Shown: one piece after another, positions 53,487-62,311 of the stretch
How the letters are laid out: each line of letters begins with the position of its first letter
Position numbering within the stretch: the first letter of the stretch is position 1
NCBI GenBank assembly: GCA_963827605.1
Contig: CAWHBK010000003.1
Coordinates: 248,001 to 312,000, forward strand
Length of the DNA stretch: 64,000 bases
Origin: DSYU01 sp963827605
GTDB lineage: Bacteria; Chloroflexota; Anaerolineae; Anaerolineales; Anaerolineaceae
Direction of reading: 5' to 3'
The notes under the pieces: generated by a model
Databases searched by the model: none
What the model was told of the DNA's origin: nothing
What the model saw: the letters and a program-made list of their open reading frames with translations, nothing else
Translations under genes and position numbers: made by a program

Positions 53487-54131
53487 TTACCGCGTGGCCC
53501 AGACCAGCCCGCGGCGGACCATCTCTCTCGCCTGCGGCACATCGAAATCCTTTGCCACGTGCCCCAGCGAGCAGTAAAACACTTTCCCCTGGCCCCAGCG
53601 CCGCTTCCAGGTGACCGGCATCACCGTGCCTTCGATCCAGGGGAGGATATCGCCATGGAACGTCGTGGTTGCCAGCACCTCATTGGATGGGTCGGTGTGC
53701 ATGTAATACTGCTCGGAATGCATATCAAAATCCTCCAACCCGGCGGTAATTGGGTCGGTGGAATTGGTGATATTCACCCGGTAGTCGATCACCCCACCTG
53801 GGTGGGCGACCCACTGCCCGCCAACGATATACTGGTAATCCGGGTGGTTGCGGAAGGAATCGCCCATCCCGCCGTGCCATCCGCCAAACCCAACACCCGA
53901 CTCGATGGCCTGGGTCAGACCCTTCAACTGTTCGCGGGTGATGTCGCCCATCGTCCAGGCCTGAGAGATCAGGTCATAGCGCATCAAAGCATCCGTGTTC
54001 AGATAGACATCCAGGGTATCACAAATGGTAACGGCATAGCCCGCTTGCTCCAGGATTGGAGCAAAAATATCCACACACTGCTTCGGCTCGTGACCGTCCC
54101 AGCCACCCCATACAAATAATGCAGACTTCAT
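53487..54131 (-). CDS. ThuA-like protein, second copy
   Basis: A 214-residue ThuA-family protein, shorter than the one at 47530 and only distantly similar. ALFVWGGWDGHEPKQCVDIF starts it; GFGGWHGGMGDSFRNHPDYQ, EQYYMHTDPSNEVLATTTF and RWGQGKVFYCSLGHVAKD are classical ThuA segments. ATG 54131 follows a GGAG/AGGA site; the frame to 54269 is extra. It is the last of four - strand genes (57210 down to 53487) forming a sugar-catabolic operon. Confidence 0.88.
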   Translation of the reverse strand: MKSALFVWGGWDGHEPKQCVDIFAPILEQAGYAVTICDTLDVYLNTDALMRYDLISQAWTMGDITREQLKGLTQAIESGVGFGGWHGGMGDSFRNHPDYQYIVGGQWVAHPGGVIDYRVNITNSTDPITAGLEDFDMHSEQYYMHTDPSNEVLATTTFHGDILPWIEGTVMPVTWKRRWGQGKVFYCSLGHVAKDFDVPQAREMVRRGLVWATR

Positions 54132-54208
54132 ATTCCTGACTCCTGATCTGTTATGAATTTGCGGCAGCGCGCGCCCCCGTAGGGAGCGCGACCTGCCACA
54201 GTTGTCCA

Positions 54209-54943
54209 TCAATGGCGTGCCAGGTAAGTATAACTCTTCTGAACCGCTTCCATCATATCGGTGGCGCACTCGTCAAGCTCAACTACCTGCCAGGCGCCCG
54301 GCTGCGCCGCCGCAAGAATGGGACCAAAATCCATTTTCCCTTCCCCAAGCGCGGTCTGTGGCTGGCCCTTTAGCATGGGACCATCTTTAATATGCAGCAG
54401 CGGCGCGCGCTGGCCCAGCTTTTGGATCACCCTCGCCGGGTCTACTCCCGCGACGCTGGTCCAGTAGGTATCAATCTCAAAAAGCACACCTGGGGCGAGC
54501 TGTTCGAGCATGATGTCGTGCACCAGGCGGCCTTCCACCTGCCCAAATTCCCACCAGTGATTATGGAGGGCATAGGCCAAGCCATTGGCATGTGCGATCT
54601 CATAGCCCTCGTTCAACCGGTCGCACAGTCCTTTGATCGTTTCCAGCGTTTCGACATCCTTTGGCCCAATCTGCGTGCAGACCAGCACAGGTTTTCCCAG
54701 CGCTTGCATCGTTTCCAGCACTTTTTGCTGGTTTGGACCCACCGGCAGCGGCACGTGCGCGCTGGTGACCGTCAGGCCAAGTTCCTGAAACAGCCGGGCT
54801 GCCTTTTCTGGGGTGGAGCCCGGAAAACCTGCTGTTTCTACCGCGGTATATCCCATCGCCGCTACTTTGCGGACAGCGCTTTCGTAATCCTTCTCAGCAT
54901 CTTTGCGGATCGAGTATAGTTGTAAAGCTATCCGGTTTGGCAT
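54209..54943 (-). CDS. Sugar phosphate isomerase/epimerase family protein (TIM barrel), short form
   Basis: A 244-residue xylose-isomerase-like TIM barrel. RIALQLYSIRKDAEKDYES and GYTAVETAGFPG open it. The metal-binding residues are expected in YALHNHWWEFG (Glu/His), FEIDTYWTSVAGVDP, PLLHIKDG and QVVELDEC. Start ATG 54943 has GGAGG 9 bases upstream; ATG 54952 touches the ribosome site and is less likely. In keto-glycoside pathways such proteins epimerise or cleave 3-keto sugars; that role is inferred from the Gfo/Idh and ThuA neighbours. Confidence 0.88.
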   Translation of the reverse strand: MPNRIALQLYSIRKDAEKDYESAVRKVAAMGYTAVETAGFPGSTPEKAARLFQELGLTVTSAHVPLPVGPNQQKVLETMQALGKPVLVCTQIGPKDVETLETIKGLCDRLNEGYEIAHANGLAYALHNHWWEFGQVEGRLVHDIMLEQLAPGVLFEIDTYWTSVAGVDPARVIQKLGQRAPLLHIKDGPMLKGQPQTALGEGKMDFGPILAAAQPGAWQVVELDECATDMMEAVQKSYTYLARH

Positions 54944-54967
54944 AAAATTCATCCTCCTGTCTTTCTG

Positions 54968-56161
54968 CTAGTAACGAATATCAACATGCCGGCCAGCTTC
55001 AGCCGACTCTTGGATGGCATCGCAGATGACCGCGTTCTTATACCCATCCTCAAAGGTAGCGCCGTAGGGGGCGATTTCTTTGTTGTTGGCAATTGCATCC
55101 AATAAATGCGAGATTTCGTGGATAAACGTATGCTCCCAGCCGATCATATGCCCGTGCGGCCACCAATTTTCCCAGAAGGGATGGTAGGATTCAGAAATGA
55201 GCACATTGTGGAAGCCCTGGGTTTCCTTTGGCTGTTCGTCTTTCCAGAAGACTTCCAGCTCATTCAGGCGCTCCAGGTTAAAGACGAGCGAGCCCTTCGA
55301 GCCGTTGATCTCCAGCACCTGGTGATTTTTCCGCCCGGCGCAAAACCGCGAGGCTTCCAGTGTTCCAAGAGCGCCATTCTCGAACTCGAACAGCGAGACA
55401 AAGGCATCATCGACGGTTACGCTGCCCGTCCCAGACGCATCCGCCAGCGGGCGCTCCTTGATAAAGGTGCGGGTAATCGCCGAAACCCGCCTTGGCTCGC
55501 CGACCAGGAAGCGCGCCAGATCGATGATGTGCGCTCCCAGATCGCCCAGCGCGCCGGTTCCGGCGCGCTTCTTATCCAGCCGCCATACCATGCCAAAGTT
55601 TGGATCCATGATCCATTCCTGGAGATAGACCGCTCGGAAATGATAAATCTCGCCCAGCTTGCCCGATTTAATCAACTCGTAGGCCTGGCGGATGGCCGGC
55701 ACATAACGGCAGTTGAACGAGACCATGTGCTTGACCCCGGCTTTGGTGACCGCATCCAGCATTGCCGCGGCCTCTTTTGCGGTGCGCGCCAGCGGTTTTT
55801 CACACAAAATGTGTTTACCGGCCTGCGCGGCGGCAATGCACGGTTCCGCGTGGACATCATTTGGCCCGCCGTTATCAAAGAGCTGCACGCGGTCATCCTT
55901 GATCATATCGCGCCAGTCGGTATAGTATTTGGCGTAGCCGTAGCGCAGCGCCGCTTCCTTCACCGAGTCCTCGTCCCGGCCCGCGATGGCTACCAGCACG
56001 GGGATGGCGGGCGGGGGGTAGATCATATAGGGGATGGTCTTATAGGCATTACTGTGGGCTTTGCCCATAAAGGCATAGCCCAGCATGCCAACGCCCACTT
56101 CCGGGGCCTTGCCGCTGGCCTTTGCGCCAGCCATGCTGGTAAATCCAACTTCGTCAGGCAT
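54968..56161 (-). CDS. Gfo/Idh/MocA family oxidoreductase
   Basis: A 397-residue NAD(P)-dependent dehydrogenase. The Rossmann motif VGMLGYAFMGKAHSNAY is followed by HILCEKPLARTAKEA with the catalytic-lysine EKP motif. GALGDLGAHIIDLARFLVG carries the conserved Asp/His pair (DLGAHIID). The family oxidises sugar or inositol hydroxyls, and some members make 3-keto glycosides. ATG 56161 has GGGAGG 9 bases upstream; GTG 56170 is an alternative. Located between two isomerase genes on the same strand. Confidence 0.9.
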   Translation of the reverse strand: MPDEVGFTSMAGAKASGKAPEVGVGMLGYAFMGKAHSNAYKTIPYMIYPPPAIPVLVAIAGRDEDSVKEAALRYGYAKYYTDWRDMIKDDRVQLFDNGGPNDVHAEPCIAAAQAGKHILCEKPLARTAKEAAAMLDAVTKAGVKHMVSFNCRYVPAIRQAYELIKSGKLGEIYHFRAVYLQEWIMDPNFGMVWRLDKKRAGTGALGDLGAHIIDLARFLVGEPRRVSAITRTFIKERPLADASGTGSVTVDDAFVSLFEFENGALGTLEASRFCAGRKNHQVLEINGSKGSLVFNLERLNELEVFWKDEQPKETQGFHNVLISESYHPFWENWWPHGHMIGWEHTFIHEISHLLDAIANNKEIAPYGATFEDGYKNAVICDAIQESAEAGRHVDIRY

Positions 56162-56208
56162 CGTATTCACCCTCCCGGTTGCAACCTGCTCGTTGCTTCC
56201 GAACCTGC

Positions 56209-57210
56209 TTATTTGTGCTCAAACGCCGCGTCAAAGGCGATATTGGAAGGCGGAAAATCCATCCGCTTGACAAATTCACACGCTTCTCGGGCTCCATATT
56301 CGCGGTCCATGCCGCCGTCCTCCCACTCCACCGAAAGCGGGCCCGTGTACCCGATTGCATTTAGCGCGCGAATAATTTCCTCAAAATTGATGTTCCCGCG
56401 CCCCAGTGAGCGGAAATCCCAGGAGCGCCGCCGGTCTCCGAAATCCAGGTGACCGCCAAATACGCCCGCCTCGGTTGGCTTTTGCGACCAGTACACATCT
56501 TTCATATGCACGTGATAGATGCGCTCGCCAAAGCGGCGGATAAATTCGACATAATCTACTCCCTGGTATCCAAAGTGGCTTGGATCGTAATTAAACCCAA
56601 AGGCTTTCCGCCCGCCCAATGCCTGCACCGCCCGTTCTGCCGTGGCAATGTCAAAGGCAATCTCTGTTGGATGGGCTTCCAGGGCATACTTCACATCTAC
56701 CTCATCGAATACATCCAGAATCGGGTTCCACATTTCCGCGAAAAAATCGTACCCTTTTTGAATCATTTCAGGCGGGACGGATGGAAAGGAATATAACAGA
56801 GGCCAGATAGATGAGCCGGTAAAGCCTGGGACCACCTTTACGCCGAACTTTGCCGCGGCCCGGGCGGTGTTTTTCATTTCTTCCGCCGCGCGCCTGCGCA
56901 CGCCATCTTCTTTGCCATCGCCCCACACCCAGGCCGGGACAATTCCCTTGTGACGCTCGTCAATCCGGTCGCATACCGCCTGGCCTACCAGGTGATTGCT
57001 GATCGCAAAACACTTCAAACCATACTTATTGAGGATATCCCAGCGGCTTTGAATATAGCCATCATTTTCCAGCGCGCGATCCACTTCAAAATGATCGCCC
57101 CAGCAGGCCAGTTCTAATCCATCATAACCAAAGGATTTGGCCTTTTCGCAAAGTTTTACAAATGGGAGGTCGGCCCACTGGCCGGTAAACAAAGTCACAG
57201 GTCGAGGCAT
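56209..57210 (-). CDS. Sugar phosphate isomerase/epimerase family protein (TIM barrel), long form
   Basis: A 333-residue TIM-barrel protein. FTGQWADLPFVKLCEKAKSF and GYDGLELACWGDHFE mark the start. YALEAHPTEIAFD, NYDPSHFGYQGVDY, YHVHMKDVYW and PLSVEWEDGGMDRE supply the Glu-Asp-His-Glu metal site expected for the family. ATG 57210 follows AAGGAG 6 bases upstream and is clearly the start; the open frame to 57324 is spurious. It is the first gene of the - strand sugar operon, divergent from the aldo/keto reductase. Confidence 0.9.
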   Translation of the reverse strand: MPRPVTLFTGQWADLPFVKLCEKAKSFGYDGLELACWGDHFEVDRALENDGYIQSRWDILNKYGLKCFAISNHLVGQAVCDRIDERHKGIVPAWVWGDGKEDGVRRRAAEEMKNTARAAAKFGVKVVPGFTGSSIWPLLYSFPSVPPEMIQKGYDFFAEMWNPILDVFDEVDVKYALEAHPTEIAFDIATAERAVQALGGRKAFGFNYDPSHFGYQGVDYVEFIRRFGERIYHVHMKDVYWSQKPTEAGVFGGHLDFGDRRRSWDFRSLGRGNINFEEIIRALNAIGYTGPLSVEWEDGGMDREYGAREACEFVKRMDFPPSNIAFDAAFEHK

Positions 57211-57316
57211 CGTTTGCTCCTTTCTAACGGGGATGAAATGGTTGACCGCCATAACTTTACTCCGATTGCCTGATAAACGCAACGTTTGCAGCAGGGCCGG
57301 TTGCGGCCAGCTGGCA

Positions 57317-57331
57317 TGCAACATTGTTGCA
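57317..57331. promoter_or_regulatory. Operator-like palindrome between divergent sugar genes
   Basis: TGCAACATTGTTGCA is a perfect 7-1-7 palindrome in the 220-bp gap between the isomerase gene (-) and the aldo/keto reductase gene (+), of the size bound by LacI- or GntR-type regulators. A partial repeat (TTGTACAA) follows at once. No regulator gene is in the window. Confidence 0.5.
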
Positions 57332-57430
57332 CGTTGTACAAAGAATAATATTTTTACGTTTTTATGTTTTAATCAGCATGGATTTATATTACAAAATCCA
57401 TTTCAACCGGACAAATAACAGGGAGGAAGC

Positions 57431-58410
57431 ATGAATTACCGTCGATTAGGAAAAGCAGGCATCAAGGTCAGCGAGCTTTCACTGGGCGCTTGGGTGACAT
57501 ATGGGGAACATGTGGGACAGGAGACTGCCGAAAAATGCATGGCAGCCGCGTACGAAAACGGGGTTAACTTCTTTGATAATGCTGAAGGCTACGGCAACGG
57601 CCAGGCCGAAATCGTCATGGGGAATGTGATCAAGAAGTTAGGCTGGCAGCGCGAAGACATCGTAATTTCGACCAAGATCTTCTGGGGTGGAGAAGGGCCA
57701 AACGACACCGGTCTCTCGCATAAACATATCATCGAGGGCATGCAACAATTCTCTGCGCCGCCTGCAGCTCGACTATGTTGATCTGGTTTTCTGCCACCGT
57801 CCAGACCGCAATACGCCCATCGAGGAGACCGTGCGGGCAATGGATAAGATCATCCGGGATGGGAAAGCTTTTTACTGGGGTACATCCGAATGGTCCGCGG
57901 CGGAAATTATGCGCGCGGACGGCCTGGCGCGCCAGTACGGTCTGACCCCACCCAGCATGGAACAGCCGCAGTACAACATGTTCGAGCGCGAGCGCATGGA
58001 AAAAGAATATGAGCTTGTTTTCCGTGAATTAGGGTATGGCACTACCATCTTGGAGCCCGCTGGCCTCCGGGCTGCTCTCGGGCAAATATAACAACGGCAT
58101 TCCAGAAGGCAGCCGGGCAACCCTGCCCGGTTATGATTGGCTGCGGAAGGAAGTCATCACGCCAGAGCGCGTGGGGAAAGTCAAAGAGCTTGTGGCGGTC
58201 GCAAAAGATCTGGGATGCTCTATGTCTCAACTTGCTCTGGCATGGTGTTTGAAGAACCCCAACGTCAGCACCGTTATCACCGGCGCCAGCCGGCCCGAGC
58301 AGGTTCATGAAAACATGAAAGCCGCCGAATTCACCTCCGCCCTGACGAGTGAAGTTGTGGAGCGGATCGAAAAAATCCTGGGGAACAATCCCAATCACGA
58401 AGGATCGTAA
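57431..58410 (+). CDS. Aldo/keto reductase (two frame breaks)
   Basis: An aldo/keto reductase of the YghZ/potassium-channel-beta type, about 325 residues once two breaks are bridged. MNYRRLGKAGIKVSELSLGA opens it. The catalytic tetrad is Asp and Tyr in FFDNAEGYGNGQAE, Lys in ISTKIFWG and His in VFCHRPDR. Frame 1 ends near 57743 (one extra base before NNSLRRLQLDY) and frame 2 near 58050 (TT for T before WSPLASGLLSGKYN). The C-terminus has the NADP-binding TVITGASRPEQV. Ribosome site GGGAGG precedes ATG 57431. It probably reduces a sugar-derived aldehyde or keto sugar. Confidence 0.87.
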
Positions 58411-58437
58411 AAATTCTTCCAAGTACAGTTTCCGGGC

Positions 58438-59724
58438 CTAAGCCGGCACGTAGGCAGCCAACCTGCTCACCTGCCGGCCGGCCTGGAGCGCCAGGAAATG
58501 CGCGAAAAGCGTTATTGCGACCAGTGTTGGAAAGCCAAACATCTTCACGATTACCCCGCTCACGCCGGTAAGCAGTAAGACAGTCCCCATTACGGTATTG
58601 GTAAAACCGAGATAGAGGGACCGTTTTGTTCCCGGAGCGATTTCCATCAGCAGGCTGTTTGTAGCTACCCCCATTGCCGAGCCGCGCACGCCCGAAAGCA
58701 CAAAAACCGGAATCAACCAGAAGGATGCGAACGCGGGAGACAGATGCATTGGCTTGCCTGCGATTGCCAGCAGCAGTGCGAGACCTGACATGCCAAGGCC
58801 AGCTGCTACCCCCATTATCATTACCCGGTTGTTCCCTACGCGCCTGGATAACTGGCCGAAATAAATATTCGACAATAAATTAGTCGCCGTCAAGGCGGCC
58901 AGGTAAATGCCAATCATTGCCTGGCTGCCGCCCAGCTCCTGCTGCACGTAAATAGCAAAGAAGGGCGCAGCTGACCCGCCCAGCATCAGCAAGCTTTCCA
59001 GGAACAGGAAAGCCCGGTAGCGGTGGTCTTCCCGGGTGGCTGCCACTGCCCGCTGCACTTGAACGGGAAATGACTGGCGCGGGGGCACCTGTTCCTCCAC
59101 CGGTTCGTGGATCAGGGAAAAGGACAGCGCGGAAATCCCGGCCAGAACCAGGAAAATAATACTCAGACATCCGTAATTGTACGGAAACGGCAGCGGGCCA
59201 GCCGGGTCCAGCACCCAGCGCACAAAAAGGCTGGCCACCAGGCTGCCTAAACCGCCTAACCCTGATCGCCAGGCAAAGAACTCTCCCCGTCTTTCCGGGG
59301 GGATCGTCTTACTTACCACTTCCAGGAATGGCAGCCCGCTAAAACCGCTGGCGAAAGCGGATATGAGAAAAGCCGTAAAGAACAGAATGAGCAGCAAGTC
59401 TGCGTTGTGGATCAAGTTCATTGTCAGGGCAATGCTTAACCAAGTGGCTATGCGCAGTATAGATACCAGGCGATAAACACTCAATTTATGCGGCACATTT
59501 TGCAGGTATCCGGATACCCACAGCTGTGGCAGCGACCATGCCCCATCTCGGATTGGCAGCACTAATCCTAATAACAGCGGCGATTGGGTCAGATGGCTCA
59601 AAAATGCGACCATAACCAGGGTTGGGTCCATCACTGTTTCGGCAGTAATATACAACAACCCGTTGGCAACACCCAATCGAAAGTTTCGGCGATCCGTCTT
59701 CGTTGATTTTATTGCAGCGTCCAA
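58438..59724 (-). CDS. MFS transporter
   Basis: A 428-residue major facilitator superfamily protein with about twelve hydrophobic segments in two halves. The loop after TM2 reads GAWSLPQLWVSGYLQ, and the start of the second half HRYRAFLFLESLLMLGGSAA. The family's R-rich inter-helix loop appears as FGQLSRRVGNNRVMI. Start is TTG 59724, as no ATG lies in the first residues. Given its neighbours it may carry a sugar or keto sugar; this is inference only. Confidence 0.82.
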   Translation of the reverse strand: MDAAIKSTKTDRRNFRLGVANGLLYITAETVMDPTLVMVAFLSHLTQSPLLLGLVLPIRDGAWSLPQLWVSGYLQNVPHKLSVYRLVSILRIATWLSIALTMNLIHNADLLLILFFTAFLISAFASGFSGLPFLEVVSKTIPPERRGEFFAWRSGLGGLGSLVASLFVRWVLDPAGPLPFPYNYGCLSIIFLVLAGISALSFSLIHEPVEEQVPPRQSFPVQVQRAVAATREDHRYRAFLFLESLLMLGGSAAPFFAIYVQQELGGSQAMIGIYLAALTATNLLSNIYFGQLSRRVGNNRVMIMGVAAGLGMSGLALLLAIAGKPMHLSPAFASFWLIPVFVLSGVRGSAMGVATNSLLMEIAPGTKRSLYLGFTNTVMGTVLLLTGVSGVIVKMFGFPTLVAITLFAHFLALQAGRQVSRLAAYVPA

Positions 59725-59836
59725 ATTGGCTCTCCATCGAAACGCGCCGATTATATCACCTGGAACCGCTATTCATTCTTATGGCTGTGCTAAAATCAAG
59801 GAGCATATTTATTTTGTTCCGGAGGCAGGTTTCCTT

Positions 59837-60970
59837 ATGACCGAAAAAGAACCGTTACGGGTCGCCATCATTGGTACGGGAAAACGGGCAGACTATTTAT
59901 ATGGACCAATCCTTGCCGCGCTCCCCGCAGATGTAAAACTGGTTTCCATCTGGGGGCGCAGCCCGGACTCAGCCCGCCGGCTGGGTGAAAGCCTGGGCGT
60001 ACCCTGGTATACCAGTCTGGACAGTCTGATCCGCGAAACAGCTCCTCAAATCGGGATTGTCTCCGTCAGCTATTCCTCCAATGGCGAAGTTGGCCTGATG
60101 GCGGTAGAGAGCGGGCTGCACGTTTTGCTGGAGACCCCGATTGCGCATGATCTCAAACAGGCGGATGCCATCATCGCCGCGGCGAAAAAAAACAACGTAA
60201 AAATTGAGGTGGCCGAGCAGTTTCACCGCCGTCCGCATGAACAGCTAAAACTAAAGCTGATCGAAGCGGGCCTGTTTGGTAAAGTGCACACTTCTTTCAG
60301 CGATTTTGCCGGGCACGGCTACCATGGCATCAGCGTTATGCGTTCTTATTTAGGCTTCGATGCCATGCCTATCCAGGTTACCGGCCTGGTTCGAGAATTT
60401 CCACTCGCTTCGCATTGGTCACGCCTGGAAAATTCCACCGGGCCGCGTACCGAAACCCAGGAACACGCCATAATTGATTTTGATGGCGGACAGGTGGGCA
60501 TCTTCCATTGGACAAATGTTGGATATGATTCACCTCTGCGCTGGTGGCGCAGCAGCCGCTTCCTGGCTGAAAAAGGAATGGGGATTTCAATCGGCAGTGC
60601 CCTGGATTTTGAAGACAAGCTCTCCCTGCTCTCCCCCGATGGCGAAGCCCCGCTGCTGATCACCGTGGAAAGGCGCTATGAGCGGGTTGACGGCGGCGCG
60701 TTAATGGGTGTCTATGCGCATACCGGCAGCCCGGTTTTGCCACTGGTAGCCTGGGAAAATCCCTTCCGCCCCCACCAGCAAGGACACGGTGTCCAGTGGC
60801 ACGACGATGAAATTGGTGTCGCTGGCTGCCTGATGAGCCTGGTGGAGGCGGTACGCACCCATCGCGAACCAACCTACGGACCTCTCCAGGCTCGCCTGGA
60901 TCAGGAATTAATTCTTGCTATACGCCTATCTTCGCAAGAAGGCGGAAAACCGGTGAAACTCCCCTTATGA
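59837..60970 (+). CDS. Gfo/Idh/MocA family oxidoreductase, second copy
   Basis: A 377-residue dehydrogenase. RVAIIGTGKRADYLYGPILA is the nucleotide-binding start. The usual EKP lysine motif is changed: the sequence reads HVLLETPIAHDLKQAD, with Glu-Thr-Pro where Glu-Lys-Pro is normal. The second conserved region is SDFAGHGYHGISVMRSYLG. ATG 59837 lies 11 bases after GGAGG; the longer reading from 59663 overlaps the divergent MFS gene. Loss of the catalytic Lys suggests altered activity or a different substrate. The stop overlaps the next start (ATGA). Confidence 0.85.
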   Translation: MTEKEPLRVAIIGTGKRADYLYGPILAALPADVKLVSIWGRSPDSARRLGESLGVPWYTSLDSLIRETAPQIGIVSVSYSSNGEVGLMAVESGLHVLLETPIAHDLKQADAIIAAAKKNNVKIEVAEQFHRRPHEQLKLKLIEAGLFGKVHTSFSDFAGHGYHGISVMRSYLGFDAMPIQVTGLVREFPLASHWSRLENSTGPRTETQEHAIIDFDGGQVGIFHWTNVGYDSPLRWWRSSRFLAEKGMGISIGSALDFEDKLSLLSPDGEAPLLITVERRYERVDGGALMGVYAHTGSPVLPLVAWENPFRPHQQGHGVQWHDDEIGVAGCLMSLVEAVRTHREPTYGPLQARLDQELILAIRLSSQEGGKPVKLPL

Positions 60971-62208
60971 AAAATCCAATCCCCTACCTCGTTGTCCCGG
61001 ATGCTGTTCCGCCACTGCTCGATTTCATTCGTGAACAAGGACTGCATCGTTTCTTCCTGGTTGCCGATCCAAACACGTACCAGGTCCTTGGCCAGCGCGT
61101 AGAGGCCGCCTTACGCGCGAATGGGATCGATAGTAAAACCATCCTGATCACAGGGGATGAGATTATCACGGATGAGCACTATATCGTCCAGGCTTTGGTG
61201 GAAACCAAAGGCGAGGACCGCGCGTTTATCGCGGTTGGCTCCGGTACGGTAACCGATATCACCCGGTTTATCAGCCATCGCTCGCGAGAAATTTTCATTT
61301 CCTTACCGACCGCGCCCTCCGTGGACGGCTTTACATCCATCGTCGCGCCAATGGTGGTGGGAAAATATAAAATGCCCGTTCCCGCGCAGCCGCCGGTAGC
61401 CGTCTTCGCCGACCTGCCCACACTTTGCGCCGCGCCGCGCAGAATGATCGCGGCTGGTCTAGGCGACCTGCTCGGAAAATACACCTCGCTGGCCGACTGG
61501 CGCCTGGGCGCCCTTCTCTATCAAGAACCATACAGCGCGGAAATCGACCAGTATATCCGTGAATCGGTGGATGCCACGGTTGCGGAAATCGATTCGGTTG
61601 GCAGCGCTTCATGCGATGGAATCACGCGCCTGATGGATGGATTGGTAGGGTCAGGGTTTGGCATGCTCGCTTTTGGCGATTCCCGCCCCGCTTCCGGTTC
61701 GGAGCACCATATCGCGCATTACTGGGAGATGAAGGGAATTATGGAAGGCCGCCCGGCCAATTTGCACGGCGCCGAGGTAGGCGTCGCGACTGTCCTGTCT
61801 GCCCGGCGTTACGCGAAACTGCGCAAGATATCCAGCGCGGAGGCTGTTGGTTTTTTGGAAGCACGCAATCTTCCCAGCCATGAAAAAATGCGGGCCGAAA
61901 TTGAGGCTGATTACGGCTCGGTAGCAGAGCAAATTATTCAGATCCAGGCGCCCCTTTTTAACCTGACAATCCAGGATCTGGATGATCTCAAAGCCAGTAT
62001 CCTGTCTCATTGGGATGAAGTTCAGGAAATTGCCGGCACCGTTCCCGCCCCACAGCAGCTCGAGAATTGGCTGGCGGCAGTTCAGGCTCCCATCCAGCCA
62101 TCCGATCTTGGCCTGAGCCAGGCAGAAACGAACCAGGGCTTGCAGGCTGCACATTACCTGCGTGACCGCTTTACGCTTAATCGCCTCAGCTTTTGGATGG
62201 GGTTGTAA
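60967..62208 (+). CDS. Glycerol-1-phosphate dehydrogenase-like protein (AraM/EgsA type)
   Basis: A 413-residue iron-alcohol-dehydrogenase-fold protein close to AraM, which reduces dihydroxyacetone phosphate to glycerol 1-phosphate. The NAD loop is AVGSGTVTDITRF. The divalent-metal ligands are Asp in GLGDLLGKYTSLADW, His in GSEHHIAHYWEM and His in NLHGAEVGVATVL, all present. LPTAPSVDGFTS is a family segment. It is translationally coupled to the Gfo/Idh gene. In this sugar cluster it may instead act on another polyol phosphate. Confidence 0.85.
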   Translation: MKNPIPYLVVPDAVPPLLDFIREQGLHRFFLVADPNTYQVLGQRVEAALRANGIDSKTILITGDEIITDEHYIVQALVETKGEDRAFIAVGSGTVTDITRFISHRSREIFISLPTAPSVDGFTSIVAPMVVGKYKMPVPAQPPVAVFADLPTLCAAPRRMIAAGLGDLLGKYTSLADWRLGALLYQEPYSAEIDQYIRESVDATVAEIDSVGSASCDGITRLMDGLVGSGFGMLAFGDSRPASGSEHHIAHYWEMKGIMEGRPANLHGAEVGVATVLSARRYAKLRKISSAEAVGFLEARNLPSHEKMRAEIEADYGSVAEQIIQIQAPLFNLTIQDLDDLKASILSHWDEVQEIAGTVPAPQQLENWLAAVQAPIQPSDLGLSQAETNQGLQAAHYLRDRFTLNRLSFWMGL

Positions 62209-62209
62209 T

Positions 62210-62235
62210 AAATGGTTTGAAATAGCAAACCATTT
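62210..62235 (+). terminator. Hairpin after the dehydrogenase gene
   Basis: AAATGGTTTG/CAAACCATTT with loop AAATAG, then GTTATTACT. A weak intrinsic terminator directly after the stop codon. Confidence 0.55.
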
Positions 62236-62276
62236 GTTATTACTCAATACTTGATTATTTCTATATTTATTAGTTA

Positions 62277-62305
62277 TTGACATCACATTTCCGATGTGCT
62301 ATATT
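62277..62305 (+). promoter_or_regulatory. Near-consensus sigma70 promoter with palindrome in the spacer
   Basis: TTGACA (62277-62282), a 17-base spacer and TATATT (62300-62305). The spacer holds the inverted repeat CACAT-N5-ATGTG, a possible operator. It reads toward the polysaccharide exporter. Confidence 0.7.
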
Positions 62306-62311
62306 TAGCTT

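Noticed and set aside
55106..56452. A 448-codon open frame on the + strand
   Set aside because: Antisense shadow of the Gfo/Idh and isomerase genes; no recognisable motifs.
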